From contig NZ_CP061813.1 in the NCBI RefSeq assembly GCF_014784055.1, forward strand, positions 1,870,001 through 1,934,000: a stretch of DNA of 64,000 nucleotides. The letters run 5' to 3'. The DNA is from Polaribacter haliotis (GTDB taxonomy: Bacteria > Bacteroidota > Bacteroidia > Flavobacteriales > Flavobacteriaceae). This document shows, in pieces, positions 45,723 to 56,864 of the stretch. Position numbers and translations under genes: made by a program. The first letter of the stretch is position 1, and every line of letters begins with the position of its first letter. The notes under the pieces are model-generated. The model saw nothing but the letters and a program-made list of their open reading frames with translations, ran no database searches and was not told the DNA's origin.

Positions 45723-46499
45723 TTGAAAAGAGAAATATTTTTAGACATATTAGAGGATAAAAAAGACGTTCAGCAATTAGAAACTGTTGAATTAAAATCT
45801 GTTGTCGAAAAGTATCCATTTTTTCAATCGGCAAGAGCACTATATTTAAAAGGATTAAAAAATCAAGACAGCTTTAAATATAATAACGAGTTAAAAATTA
45901 CTGCTGGTTACACAACAGATAGAACAGTTTTATTTAATTATATTACAGCTTCTAACTTTAGTTCACAGAAAGAAAATATTCATCAAAAGATCACAGAAAA
46001 AATTTCTAAAGAAAACCTCGAAGAAAATTCAATTTTAAAAGTTGAAGAAAATACTCCTCAAACTACAGAAAATACTATTCCAGAAGTCAAAGCTGTAGAA
46101 GAAACTTTAGAAGTTGGAAAACCGATTGCTTTTTCTTCAAATGAAAATCATTCTTTTAATCAATGGTTGCAACTTTCAACAAAAAAACCGATTGTTAGAA
46201 AAGAAAAATTAGTAGTAAAATCACTTCCTAAAAAAGAGGAGTTAATAGAAAAATTCATACAAAATAATCCAAAAATAGAACCACTTCCTAAAGATAAAAA
46301 ATTCGTTGTTCCTGTTGATAAAAACGAGCAAGATGCAGCTCTAATGACAGAGACTTTAGCGAAAGTTTATTTAGAACAAAAGAAGTACAACAATGCTATA
46401 CAAGCTTATAGAATTTTAAGTTTGAAATATCCAGAAAAAAGTGGTTTCTTTGCAGACCAAATTAAAAGAATACAAATTTTACAAAAAAATAAATTATGA
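45723..46499 (+). CDS. Hypothetical protein with C-terminal TPR-like repeat
   Basis: A 258-residue protein that appears to start with TTG (KREIFLDILEDKK...). The middle is low-complexity and acidic (rich in E, K and T). The C-terminal MTETLAKVYLEQKKYNNAIQAYRILSLKYPEKSGFFADQI is a tetratricopeptide-like helix pair. No signal peptide is seen. It overlaps secG by 4 bp (ATGA), so it is likely cotranscribed with it. Confidence 0.7.
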   Translation: MKREIFLDILEDKKDVQQLETVELKSVVEKYPFFQSARALYLKGLKNQDSFKYNNELKITAGYTTDRTVLFNYITASNFSSQKENIHQKITEKISKENLEENSILKVEENTPQTTENTIPEVKAVEETLEVGKPIAFSSNENHSFNQWLQLSTKKPIVRKEKLVVKSLPKKEELIEKFIQNNPKIEPLPKDKKFVVPVDKNEQDAALMTETLAKVYLEQKKYNNAIQAYRILSLKYPEKSGFFADQIKRIQILQKNKL

Positions 46500-46828
46500 G
46501 TTATACAGCTTTTTTAATTCTGATTTTAATTATTGCAATCGCTTTAATTTTAATAGTTATGGTACAAAACCCTAAAGGTGGAGGATTATCTTCTTCTTTT
46601 GGTGGTGGTGGAGCACAGTCTTTAGGAGGTGTGCAAAACACAAATAAATTTTTAGATAATACAACTTGGACATTGGCAATTGCAATGTTTGCTTTAATTT
46701 TATTAGCTAATATAGCGATTCCAAGAGGTGGTGATGATAACTTTAAACTAGACAATACTTTAGATGGTATCGAAAGTACAACACCAGCTCCAGCTACTCC
46801 AACAACAACTACAAACGATAGTTTATAA
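46496..46828 (+). CDS. secG: Preprotein translocase subunit SecG
   Basis: A 110-residue protein with two membrane helices (about 4-22 and 53-73) around the conserved loop VQNPKGGGLSSSFGGGG. The C-terminal tail is rich in T, P and A. It is part of the SecYEG channel. It overlaps the preceding gene by 4 bp and is followed by a terminator. Confidence 0.93.
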   Translation: MSYTAFLILILIIAIALILIVMVQNPKGGGLSSSFGGGGAQSLGGVQNTNKFLDNTTWTLAIAMFALILLANIAIPRGGDDNFKLDNTLDGIESTTPAPATPTTTTNDSL

Positions 46829-46854
46829 TAATAAACTTTTGTAACAAATATTTA

Positions 46855-46890
46855 AAATGCCAATGTTAATGACACGTTGGCATTTTTTTT
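46855..46890 (+). terminator. Terminator after secG
   Basis: AATGCCAA pairs with TTGGCATT, followed by eight T. Confidence 0.88.
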
Positions 46891-46928
46891 GTTTTATCTT
46901 TTACTAAGAAATCGTTTCAGAGAAAAAA

Positions 46929-46962
46929 TGTCAGTATTATTGTAATGGCATACTTTCTGACA
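46929..46962 (+). promoter_or_regulatory. Inverted repeat upstream of groESL
   Basis: TGTCAG (46929-46934) and CTGACA (46957-46962) are perfect inverted repeats with a 22-bp spacer, about 50 bp before groES. It is not the classic CIRCE element (TTAGCACTC-N9-GAGTGCTAA), so it may be a different heat-shock control site. Half-sites also share TCAGTATTAT / ACAGTATAAT as a direct repeat. Confidence 0.5.
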
Positions 46963-47010
46963 GTATAATAAGTGTAAAAAATATTTAATTAATCAAAATT
47001 TATATAAAAA

Positions 47011-47286
47011 ATGGGATTAAACATTAAACCTTTAGCAGATAGAGTTCTTGTAGAACCTGCTCCAGCAGAAACAAAAACAGCATCTGGATTAATTATACCA
47101 GATAATGCAAAAGAAAAACCACAACAAGGAACTGTTGTAGCCATTGGAAATGGTAAAGTAGATGAGCCATTAACTGTAAAAGTTGGTGACACTGTTTTAT
47201 ATAGCAAATATGGTGGTACAGATTTAAAGTTAGAAGGAAAAGATTATTTAATGATGCGTGAATCTGATATTCTTGCAATTATATAA
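47011..47286 (+). CDS. groES: Co-chaperonin GroES
   Basis: A 91-residue protein ([41 protein letters not shown]...) with the mobile loop and [27 protein letters not shown] ending. It caps GroEL. It is followed by groEL in the usual operon after 78 bp. Confidence 0.97.
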   Translation: MGLNIKPLADRVLVEPAPAETKTASGLIIPDNAKEKPQQGTVVAIGNGKVDEPLTVKVGDTVLYSKYGGTDLKLEGKDYLMMRESDILAII

Positions 47287-47343
47287 GTATTCAGTTTACA
47301 GTTGCAGTAGGCAGTTGTAACAATTACACTTTTAAACAATTAA

Positions 47344-48999
<1,656 letters not shown>

Positions 49000-49107
49000 G
49001 CAGCGAATCGCCATAAATAAATTATTTCACTCTTTTGTGATAAATTTATTTTATTCCTTTTTTGTCATTTCGACTTTATGGAGAAATCTCAAAAAGTATC
49101 AAATATA

Positions 49108-49145
49108 AAAATCCGTAAGAAATAAATTTCTTACGGATTTTTTAT
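49108..49145 (+). terminator. Terminator after groEL (twin 1)
   Basis: AAAATCCGTAAGAAAT-AA-ATTTCTTACGGATTTT, a 16-bp stem with two-base loop and flanking A/T runs, so it can work from both sides. Nearly identical to the terminator at 49987. Confidence 0.88.
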
Positions 49146-49216
49146 TTTAAAATATACCTAAATATAGGTATTGATTTGCCTTTGCTTTCCTTGTAAGTTT
49201 GGCAAAAACATCAACC

Positions 49217-49987
49217 ATGAAAACTTTACGCCTAAAATTATTTTATTTATTATTTGGATTTAGCTTATTAACGTTTGGACAAACTTTAGAGAAAACATAT
49301 ATTTCAAGCGCTGGTCAAGTTGAAGAACCACCTAATTTTGCCTTTTATGCAAATGATGAAATGCATTATTTTACCACAGAAGGAAGTAAAGGAAATATTA
49401 CTTTTAATATAAAATTTTACGACACTTCGCATCAAGAGAAAAAAAACATTACAATAGCAACTTCCTCTAGAGGTATTGAAAAAGTTGGACTTCCTTCTGA
49501 TAAATTATTCAATTCAGATTCTAAAATAGAGTTTCTACTTTTGATAGAAAGTGATGAAGTTGAAAGATATAGCTTTAAACTTTTTAACGAAGATGGCGAT
49601 GAATTATTTGATTTTGGAATGGGGTATAATTATAAATTATTTAAAGATCATAATAATAATTTTAAACTTTTAATAACGGATTCAGATAAAGCCAAAGGGC
49701 AGAATTTTAGAGTATATGGACTTTCTGGCACACTCTCAACTGAACAAGAAAACTTGTTATTAAGTAAAGTAACAACGTTTCCAAATCCTTCTTCAAAAGT
49801 TTTAAATATTTCAAACTTAAAAAAACATAATGGATTCCTAGAAGTTTATACAATTACAGGTAAAAAGGTATTTACCAAAAAAGTTGATAAATCACTAACA
49901 GAAATTTCTTTTGACATCTCTTCATTATCAAAAGGAGTGTATTTTTATAAGATTGGAAAAACTTCTAATAAGTTTATCAAAAAATAA
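49217..49987 (+). CDS. T9SS-secreted protein with type A C-terminal sorting domain
   Basis: About 256 residues from the ATG at 49217 (an in-frame TTG at 49199 is less likely). Signal peptide, cleavage near TFGQ. No recognised middle domain. The C-terminal ~70 residues (TTFPNPSSKVLNIS ... VYTITGKKVF ... LSKGVYFYKIGKTSNKFIKK) are a typical type A sorting domain, so the protein would be exported by the T9SS whose core genes lie in this window. The cargo role is unknown. Confidence 0.87.
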   Translation: MKTLRLKLFYLLFGFSLLTFGQTLEKTYISSAGQVEEPPNFAFYANDEMHYFTTEGSKGNITFNIKFYDTSHQEKKNITIATSSRGIEKVGLPSDKLFNSDSKIEFLLLIESDEVERYSFKLFNEDGDELFDFGMGYNYKLFKDHNNNFKLLITDSDKAKGQNFRVYGLSGTLSTEQENLLLSKVTTFPNPSSKVLNISNLKKHNGFLEVYTITGKKVFTKKVDKSLTEISFDISSLSKGVYFYKIGKTSNKFIKK

Positions 49988-50023
49988 AAATCCGTTAGAA
50001 ATAAATTTCTAACGGATTTTTTA
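49987..50023 (+). terminator. Bidirectional terminator (twin 2)
   Basis: AAAATCCGTTAGAAAT-AA-ATTTCTAACGGATTTT. It differs from twin 1 by one compensated base pair and lies between convergent genes. Confidence 0.88.
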
Positions 50024-50041
50024 TGTTTAAGAAACGTTGCT

Positions 50042-51583
50042 TTACATTTTCTGTAACCAAGTTTTTACGTCTACTTCTGCTTTTATAATCTCTTTTAAAT
50101 CGTCAATTGCAACACGTTTTTGTTCCATTGTATCTCTATGACGTATTGTTACACAATTGTCTTCTAAAGTATCATGATCTACTGTAATACAGAAAGGAGT
50201 ACCAGCTGCATCTTGTCTTCTGTAACGTTTTCCTACAGCATCTTTTTCATCATAAAATACGTTGAAATCCCATTTTAAATCGTCCATAATTTTACGTGCA
50301 ACTTCTGGTAAACCATCTTTTTTAACTAACGGAAAAATTGCCGCTTTAAATGGTGCTAAAACTGCAGGTAATTTTAAAACAGTTCTTGTAGTTCCGTTTT
50401 CTAATGCTTCTTCTTGTAAAGAATTAGAAAAAACAGCTAAAAACATTCTATCTAAACCTATAGAAGTTTCTACAACATAAGGCACGTAACTTTTGTTTTC
50501 TTCATGATCGAAATATTGTAATTTCTTTCCAGAATATTCTTCGTGCGCTTTTAAATCGAAATCTGTTCTTGAGTGAATTCCTTCTAATTCTTTAAAACCA
50601 AAAGGGAATTTAAACTCAATATCTGCAGCTGCATCTGCATAATGTGCTAATTTATCATGGTCGTGAAAACGATAGTTCTCTGCTCCCATTCCTAATGATA
50701 AATGCCATTTTAATCGTGTTTCTTTCCACTCTTTATACCACTCTTTTTGAGTTCCAGGTTTTACAAAAAATTGCATTTCCATTTGTTCGAACTCACGCAT
50801 CCTAAAAATAAATTGTCTTGCAACAATCTCATTTCTAAAAGCTTTACCTGTTTGTGCAATTCCGAAAGGAATCTTCATTCTTCCTGTTTTCTGAACATTT
50901 AAGAAGTTTACAAAAATACCTTGTGCAGTTTCAGGTCGTAAATATACTTGTGTAGAGTTTTCTGCAGAAGCTCCAATTTGAGTTCCAAACATTAAATTGA
51001 ATTGCTTTACTTCCGTCCAATTTTTTGAACCAGAAACTGGGCAATTGATTCCTAAATCTATTATTAATTGTCTAAAACCAACCAAATCACTTTCTTCTTG
51101 AACTCTTGTAAGCTCTAAAGTTATTTCGTCCATTTGTTTTTGACGGCGCAAAACATTCGGATTTGTATTTCTAAATTCCTCTTCGTTAAAAGCTTCTCCA
51201 AAACGTTTTTTAGCTTTATCTACATCTTTTTGAATTTTTTCAGAAATTTTCTCTCTAAAATCTTCCACTAAAACATCTGCTCTGTAACGTTTTTTAGAAT
51301 CTTTATTATCAATTAAAGGATCGTTAAAAGCATCTACGTGACCAGAAGCTTTCCAAGTGGTTGGGTGCATTAAAATTGCAGCATCTATACCCACAATATT
51401 TTCGTGCATTTGCACCATTGCTTTCCACCAGTAATCTCTTATATTTTTCTTTAATTCTACTCCATTTTGAGCATAGTCGTAAACTGCACTTAATCCGTCG
51501 TAAATTTCGCTCGACTGAAATACATAACCATATTCCTTCGCATGCGATAACACCTTTTTAAATTGATCTTCTTGTTTTGCCAT
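50042..51583 (-). CDS. glyS: Glycyl-tRNA synthetase (dimeric, eukaryote/archaeal type)
   Basis: A 513-residue class II synthetase of the alpha2 type (often called glyQS). Motifs: SSEIYDGLSAVYDYAQNGVELKKNIRDYWW at the start, RPETAQGIFVNF (motif 2 area), then GIHSRTDFDLKAHEEYSG and the C-terminal anticodon-binding domain (RYRRQDAAGTPFCITVDHDTLEDNCVTIRHRDT). It charges tRNA-Gly. Confidence 0.95.
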   Translation of the reverse strand: MAKQEDQFKKVLSHAKEYGYVFQSSEIYDGLSAVYDYAQNGVELKKNIRDYWWKAMVQMHENIVGIDAAILMHPTTWKASGHVDAFNDPLIDNKDSKKRYRADVLVEDFREKISEKIQKDVDKAKKRFGEAFNEEEFRNTNPNVLRRQKQMDEITLELTRVQEESDLVGFRQLIIDLGINCPVSGSKNWTEVKQFNLMFGTQIGASAENSTQVYLRPETAQGIFVNFLNVQKTGRMKIPFGIAQTGKAFRNEIVARQFIFRMREFEQMEMQFFVKPGTQKEWYKEWKETRLKWHLSLGMGAENYRFHDHDKLAHYADAAADIEFKFPFGFKELEGIHSRTDFDLKAHEEYSGKKLQYFDHEENKSYVPYVVETSIGLDRMFLAVFSNSLQEEALENGTTRTVLKLPAVLAPFKAAIFPLVKKDGLPEVARKIMDDLKWDFNVFYDEKDAVGKRYRRQDAAGTPFCITVDHDTLEDNCVTIRHRDTMEQKRVAIDDLKEIIKAEVDVKTWLQKM

Positions 51584-51591
51584 AATGCCGA

Positions 51592-51599
51592 CAAAGATA
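51592..51599 (-). promoter_or_regulatory. glyS promoter -7 box
   Basis: TATCTTTG on the minus strand, only 9 bp from the start codon, which implies a very short or absent leader. Confidence 0.45.
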
Positions 51600-51696
51600 C
51601 ACGTTTACAGAATTTTTCAATAAAAAAATATTGAGTTTTTAACATCAAAATCATATAACATTAATTCAATTTTTTCTAACTCTTTTAATGAAGTTA

Positions 51697-51704
51697 TATT
51701 TTTG
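51697..51704 (+). promoter_or_regulatory. comF promoter -7 box
   Basis: TATTTTTG (TAnnTTTG) about 33 bp before the comF ATG. Confidence 0.5.
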
Positions 51705-51736
51705 TACTATCTTTAAAATGAACCATTTACATAAAA

Positions 51737-52432
51737 ATGAAAATATTAACTGATCTTTTTCAACTTTTTTATCCTAGATTATGTGCAAATTGCGATACTC
51801 AACTGATTGAAAACGAACTTATTTTATGTACATTTTGTAGACACGATTTACCGTTAACAAACTTCAATAATTATAGAGAAAATAAAGTTGCAAAAATTTT
51901 TTATGGAAGAATTGCTGTAGAAAAAGCATATTCATTATTATTTTATAGAAAAGAAGGCATTTCCAAAAAACTAATTCAGGAATTAAAATACAAAGGAAAT
52001 GAAGATATTGGTATTTTTTTTGGTAATTGGTTGGGCGAAATGTTAAAAGAAAATAAAGAATTTAACGATATAGACTGCATTATACCTGTACCACTTCATC
52101 CTAAAAAAAAGCGACAAAGAGGTTACAATCAAGTTAGTAAATTTGGTGAAACTGTTGGAAAACACTTACAAATTACTTTTAACGAAAGGCTTTTAACAAG
52201 AATATCCTCTTCAAAAACACAAACCTTACAATCTCGTTTTGAGAGATTTACAAATAACGATACCAAATTTTCATTAATGGATTACACTACTTTAAAAAAC
52301 AAACATATTTTAATAGTAGATGATGTTATTACTACTGGTGCAACTTTAGAAGCGTGTGCGAAAGAACTTCAAAAAACAGAAAATATTAAAATTAGCTTTT
52401 TAACAATTGGCTATACAGAGTTAAATTTATAA
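51737..52432 (+). CDS. ComF-family phosphoribosyltransferase-like protein
   Basis: A 231-residue ComF protein: N-terminal zinc-like cysteines (CANCDTQ, CTFC), then a PRTase domain whose PRPP loop is HILIVDDVITTGATLEACA (near 189-207). In transformable bacteria ComF helps DNA uptake; in others its role is unclear. No other competence genes are adjacent. Confidence 0.88.
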   Translation: MKILTDLFQLFYPRLCANCDTQLIENELILCTFCRHDLPLTNFNNYRENKVAKIFYGRIAVEKAYSLLFYRKEGISKKLIQELKYKGNEDIGIFFGNWLGEMLKENKEFNDIDCIIPVPLHPKKKRQRGYNQVSKFGETVGKHLQITFNERLLTRISSSKTQTLQSRFERFTNNDTKFSLMDYTTLKNKHILIVDDVITTGATLEACAKELQKTENIKISFLTIGYTELNL

Positions 52433-52479
52433 TTTTTAAGTAAAAAATAAATTGTTAATTTGTATAAAATTTATTGCTT

Positions 52480-54090
52480 GTGATATTTTCTAAAAAAATT
52501 ATTTTTTTACTTTTTTTCGTTGTTTTAATTAGCAGTTGTGCAAAAACAGGAAGACCAGATGGTGGCCCAAAAGATGAAGATGCTCCTTTATTTGTTACAT
52601 CAAATCCACCCTACGAATCTATTAATTTTAAAGAAAAAGAAGTAGAGTTGTATTTTAATGAATTTGTAAAATTAAAAGATTTAAATAAACAATTGGTAGT
52701 TTCTCCTCCTCTAAAAAATCCACTTATAGTAACTCCACAAAGTACAGCTAGTAAATTTTTAAAAATTGAAATTTTAGATACATTAGCGACCAACACCACA
52801 TACATTTTTAATTTTGGAAACGCTATTGAAGATAATAATGAGAGTAATATATTAGAAGGTTTTAAATATGTTTTTTCTACTGGAACATATATAGATTCTC
52901 TTAAAACTTCAGGAGAAGTACAAGATGCTTTTTTTAGAGAAAAACCTAAAAAAACAAATATTGTTTTATATCGAATAGATAGCACCTATACAGATTCTCT
53001 TATTTATAAGAAAAAACCAAACTATGTAACATCTGCATTAGATACAACCAAATTTAACTTTAGTAATCTTAAAGAGGGTAAATATCGATTAATGGCGCTA
53101 CAAGAAAGTTCGAGCGATTATCTATTTAATTCGAAATTAGATAAAATTGGTTTTTATAATGATACTATATCGTTACCAAGAGATAGTATTCTTTTGCGAC
53201 CTATTGTTCTTTTTAAGGAAGTACAGCCTTATAAATTTAGACGAGGAAAAGAAATTACAAAAGGTAAAATTCAGTTTGGTTACGATGGAAAAATTAAAGA
53301 TTTAAAAGTAAATTTATTATCTAAAGTTCCAGATTCATTTAAAAGCATTTCACGTTTTGAAGCGAATAAAGACACCCTTAACTATTGGTTTACACCTATT
53401 GATGTAGACTCTTTAAATTTTACTGTTTCCAACGATATTTATATAGATACTGTAACTGTTCGATTAAGAAAAAATAAGATAGATTCTTTAAACGTAAACT
53501 TTCCTTCAAATAAATTATTACATTTTAGAGACACCTTATTTATTAAAGCTAACAACCCTTTAACAGCGATAGATACTAGTAAAATTTCTTTAATTGATTC
53601 AGATACTTTAAGGGTTGCGTTCAATATCTTTAATTCTAAAAAAGAAAATAAATTAGGAATTATTTTTGAGAAAAAACAAAAGAGCGCTTACAATTTAAAA
53701 CTTTTACCAAAAGCAGTATCCGATATTTATAAAACAACAATAGATACTTTAAATTTTAGTTTTAGAACACAAGAAATAGAAGACTATGGAAAAATAACAC
53801 TGGACGTAGTAAATTCTAAAAACGAAAATCTAATAATTGATCTTATTTCTGTAAAAGAAAAGAATAAAATTATAGAAAGACGCTATATTAAGAGTTCCGA
53901 AAATTTAGTTTTCGATTTATTAGAACCTAAATCTTATATTTTTAGAGCAATTATAGATAGTAATAAAAATAAAATCTGGGACACAGGTAACTACCTAAAA
54001 ATGAGACAACCAGAGAAAGTTTTTTATTATGAAACACAAATAGATTTAAGAGCAAACAACTATGTTTTTGAAACATTTTCTATAAATTAA
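52480..54090 (+). CDS. Ig-like (Big_5-type) lipoprotein
   Basis: About 536 residues; start probably GTG at 52480 (TTG at 52474 is the other choice). Lipobox LISSC followed by AKTGRPDGGPKDEDAPLFVTSNPP, an opening shared by a flavobacterial family with an N-terminal Ig-like domain (fold of bacterial Ig-like Big_5). The rest is beta-rich with a final domain ending IIDSNKNKIWDTGNYLKMRQPEKV. It is probably on the outer-membrane surface or periplasmic face; function unknown. Confidence 0.8.
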   Translation: MIFSKKIIFLLFFVVLISSCAKTGRPDGGPKDEDAPLFVTSNPPYESINFKEKEVELYFNEFVKLKDLNKQLVVSPPLKNPLIVTPQSTASKFLKIEILDTLATNTTYIFNFGNAIEDNNESNILEGFKYVFSTGTYIDSLKTSGEVQDAFFREKPKKTNIVLYRIDSTYTDSLIYKKKPNYVTSALDTTKFNFSNLKEGKYRLMALQESSSDYLFNSKLDKIGFYNDTISLPRDSILLRPIVLFKEVQPYKFRRGKEITKGKIQFGYDGKIKDLKVNLLSKVPDSFKSISRFEANKDTLNYWFTPIDVDSLNFTVSNDIYIDTVTVRLRKNKIDSLNVNFPSNKLLHFRDTLFIKANNPLTAIDTSKISLIDSDTLRVAFNIFNSKKENKLGIIFEKKQKSAYNLKLLPKAVSDIYKTTIDTLNFSFRTQEIEDYGKITLDVVNSKNENLIIDLISVKEKNKIIERRYIKSSENLVFDLLEPKSYIFRAIIDSNKNKIWDTGNYLKMRQPEKVFYYETQIDLRANNYVFETFSIN

Positions 54091-54156
54091 TCTTCACAAT
54101 CTACAATTAGTTATTTTTTTTTATATATTTGGTTTTTTACTTAAGACCCCTAAATC

Positions 54157-54948
54157 TTGAAAAACCCCTTAACAATTCTTTTTGTAATTGTTTTTTTTCT
54201 AGAAATAAAGGCTCAACATTACACACACGATATTGGTGGTTTTGTGGGCTCTACTAGTTTACAAACTGATTATGGAGAGAGAAACCATTTTGGTAGCGAA
54301 TTAAACAATCAAGGAATGTCCTTTTCAGTGGCATATTACCTTAGTTTTTACAACAGAACTTTACGTTGGGACCCCAACAACGTTTTGCACAATCACTTGA
54401 TGGTTAAAACCAACTTGCAGTATTTAAGCAAAACAAAAATGCAACATCATGGAATTTATGCTTCTAAGCAAAGTTATGCTGGAGAGCAATTAAGATCTAT
54501 GAAAGGTACTGTAAGAATGATGAATGTTGGTGTACATCTAGAGTACTTTTTACGTCCTTTAGAGGAATTTGTATATCCATATTCCGATATTTTTTTCAAT
54601 CCGTTTTTTACATTCGGATTTCAATATTCCTTCTTTAACAATACTGCAACTTCCGATTTAGGAGATTGGCAAAATGATATCACTGTATTTCCTAAAAAAT
54701 ACCAAAATAACGGACATGTAGAAGTTGGTGCGAACGAGTCTTTCGTATTTTCTATTGGGCTTGGTTCTCGATTTAAGCTAACAGAAAAATTAGATTTAGC
54801 TGCGCAGTTTAACTATCAATATTTCTTTTCTGATAAAGTAGATGGATTACAGGCAGCAGTTATTGAGAATAAAAATAACGAATGGGCATTAAACATACAA
54901 GTTGGTTTAGTTTATCACTTGAACTTTAGTTTGCCTTTATTTTATTAA
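54157..54948 (+). CDS. Flavobacterial outer-membrane-type protein (THC0290_0291-like)
   Basis: A 263-residue protein with a signal peptide (cleavage near IKAQ), starting at TTG by position. HYTHDIGGFVGSTSLQTDYGER, the conserved RWDPNNVLHNHLMVK, and many aromatic amphipathic strands with a terminal F-Y fit a small outer-membrane beta-barrel. The recognised name is only a family label. It ends convergent with a small minus-strand ORF. Confidence 0.75.
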   Translation: MKNPLTILFVIVFFLEIKAQHYTHDIGGFVGSTSLQTDYGERNHFGSELNNQGMSFSVAYYLSFYNRTLRWDPNNVLHNHLMVKTNLQYLSKTKMQHHGIYASKQSYAGEQLRSMKGTVRMMNVGVHLEYFLRPLEEFVYPYSDIFFNPFFTFGFQYSFFNNTATSDLGDWQNDITVFPKKYQNNGHVEVGANESFVFSIGLGSRFKLTEKLDLAAQFNYQYFFSDKVDGLQAAVIENKNNEWALNIQVGLVYHLNFSLPLFY

Positions 54949-55124
54949 TATTCGCTTGTTTTTTTTCCAATAAAAAAATCTGTAAGTGTATTTGGGTATT
55001 TAAGAACATACCTATCTGCAACATCAAGCGTACGTTTTACCATACTTGTGTCTAAAAGTACTTTCTTCTTTACAATTGGAGAAGCTTTATGATTGGGGAG
55101 AATTTTTTTAAACGGATTGCTCAT
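54945..55124 (-). CDS. Small protein downstream of the ECF sigma factor gene (59 residues)
   Basis: A frame starting MSNPFKKILPNHKASPIVKKK and ending DFFIGKKTSEY, four bases after the sigma factor stop, thus most likely cotranslated with it. It is basic at the start, with no membrane segment. It overlaps the convergent outer-membrane gene by 4 bp. It occupies the place where an anti-sigma factor might be but is too short for a typical one. No family recognised. Confidence 0.55.
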   Translation of the reverse strand: MSNPFKKILPNHKASPIVKKKVLLDTSMVKRTLDVADRYVLKYPNTLTDFFIGKKTSEY

Positions 55125-55128
55125 TATT

Positions 55129-55713
55129 TTACAACTCTTCGTATAATTTAATTACTTTTTGTTTTGCTCTTTTAATTCGCATTTTAACAGCACTTTCGCC
55201 AATATTTAAAATGTCTTTTATTTCTTTAATACTCTTTTCATCTTGGTATTTCATTAATAAAATCATTTTATCTGATGGTTCTATTAAAGCTAACACCTTA
55301 ACTAACTTCTTAGACTTTAATTCAAATAAACTATTGTCTTCAATTTCTTCAAAAGAACTTTCTTCTTTAATTTGATCTGTTACTACAGTTACTCTTTCTC
55401 TTTTTTTGTGTTGATCTCTTTGTACATAATTCACACAAAAATTATAAGTGAAAGAATATAACCAAGTAGAAAATTTAGAATTCCCTTTAAAAGTTCTCAA
55501 TTTTACAAACAGTCTCACAAAAACATCTTGCATTAAATCTTCTGCCTCTTGCCTATTTTTAGAAAAACTATAACATTTATTATAAACAACAGTAGAAAAT
55601 CGGTCATATAAAGTTGCAAACAACTCTGTATTGTTGGTTCTTACTATTTCAAATACTAATTCTTCGTCGGTAATTCTAGCGGTTAATGTTTTCAATGTTC
55701 TTAATTTTGACAC
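55129..55713 (-). CDS. ECF-type RNA polymerase sigma factor
   Basis: A 194-residue sigma-70 family factor with region 2 (YDRFSTVVYNKCYSFSKNRQEAEDLMQDVFVRLFVKL) and region 4 (YQDEKSIKEIKDILNIGESAVKMRIKRAKQKV). There is no region 3, as usual for the extracytoplasmic-function class. Its regulon is unknown; no membrane anti-sigma gene follows, only a 59-residue ORF. Confidence 0.92.
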   Translation of the reverse strand: MSKLRTLKTLTARITDEELVFEIVRTNNTELFATLYDRFSTVVYNKCYSFSKNRQEAEDLMQDVFVRLFVKLRTFKGNSKFSTWLYSFTYNFCVNYVQRDQHKKRERVTVVTDQIKEESSFEEIEDNSLFELKSKKLVKVLALIEPSDKMILLMKYQDEKSIKEIKDILNIGESAVKMRIKRAKQKVIKLYEEL

Positions 55714-55919
55714 TAAATAAAGAATTTAGTCACACCTAGATTGGAGAAAAAAGATAAGCAGTCGTATTCTGTCGTTAAATGGTAACTTTTATTCTTTATA
55801 TAAAATCCACTTATATTTATTTTAAAAAAATAAATTTTTTTGTAACATAAAGTTCTTTTCTTACGTATAAGTAATTGTAAGCCTCTCAATAATCTTAAAA
55901 AGCTTACGGTTTAGAATAC

Positions 55920-56783
55920 ATGAGACAACTTAAAATTACCAAGCAGGTTACCAATAGAGAAACTGCATCGTTAGACAAATATTTACAGGAAATTGGAAAA
56001 GTAGATTTAATTACTGCAGATGAAGAAGTTGAATTAGCACAGCGAATTAAAGCTGGCGATCAAAGAGCATTAGAGAAATTAACAAAAGCAAATTTACGTT
56101 TTGTAGTTTCTGTAGCAAAACAATATCAAAACCAAGGATTAACATTACCAGATTTAATTAATGAAGGTAATTTAGGTTTAATTAAAGCCGCAAAACGTTT
56201 CGATGAAACTAGAGGTTTTAAATTTATATCATACGCAGTTTGGTGGATTCGTCAATCGATCTTACAAGCATTGGCAGAACAATCTAGAATTGTACGTTTA
56301 CCGTTAAATAAAATTGGTTCTATCAATAAAATTAACAAAATGTACGCCTTCTTAGAGCAAGAAAACGAGCGCCCACCAAGTGCCGAAGAAATTGCGAAGA
56401 AATTAGACATGACTGTGAATGACGTAAAAGAATCTATGAAAAATTCTGGACGTCACGTATCTATGGATGCACCTTTAATTGAAGGTGAAGATTCTAATTT
56501 ATACGATGTTTTAAACTCTGGAGAATCTCCAAATCCTGATCGTAAATTATTACACGAATCTTTAAGAATCGAGATTAACAGAGCGTTAGAAACATTAACA
56601 CCTCGTGAAGCAGATGTTGTAAAATTATATTTTGGTTTAGGAGAACACCAACCAATGACTTTAGAAGAAATTGGAGAAACTTTCGATTTAACAAGAGAAA
56701 GAGTTCGTCAAATTAAAGAAAAAGCAATTCGTAGATTAAAACATACGTCTAGAAGTAAAATTTTAATGACATACTTAGGCTAG
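55920..56783 (+). CDS. rpoD: Primary sigma factor RpoD (short Bacteroidota form)
   Basis: A 287-residue housekeeping sigma factor lacking the long N-terminal regions of E. coli sigma-70, as usual in Bacteroidota. Region 1.2 ([20 protein letters not shown]), region 2 ([38 protein letters not shown]), region 3 and region 4 ([35 protein letters not shown]) are all intact. It recognises TTG/TAnnTTTG promoters like those noted here. The cassette array begins some 240 bp downstream. Confidence 0.97.
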   Translation: MRQLKITKQVTNRETASLDKYLQEIGKVDLITADEEVELAQRIKAGDQRALEKLTKANLRFVVSVAKQYQNQGLTLPDLINEGNLGLIKAAKRFDETRGFKFISYAVWWIRQSILQALAEQSRIVRLPLNKIGSINKINKMYAFLEQENERPPSAEEIAKKLDMTVNDVKESMKNSGRHVSMDAPLIEGEDSNLYDVLNSGESPNPDRKLLHESLRIEINRALETLTPREADVVKLYFGLGEHQPMTLEEIGETFDLTRERVRQIKEKAIRRLKHTSRSKILMTYLG

Positions 56784-56831
56784 CAATCGCAGATTGCATT
56801 GGGTATTTCACTTATGCTTTAAGAATATACA

Positions 56832-56864
56832 AACTCTCGAATTCATTTTCGGGAGTTTTTTTTT
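56832..56864 (+). terminator. Terminator after rpoD
   Basis: AACTCTCGAA...TCGGGAGTT with one wobble pair, followed by nine T. It separates rpoD transcription from the cassette array. Confidence 0.8.

Noticed and set aside
46929-46962. CIRCE element before groESL
   Set aside because: The inverted repeat is TGTCAG/CTGACA with a 22-bp spacer, not TTAGCACTC-N9-GAGTGCTAA.
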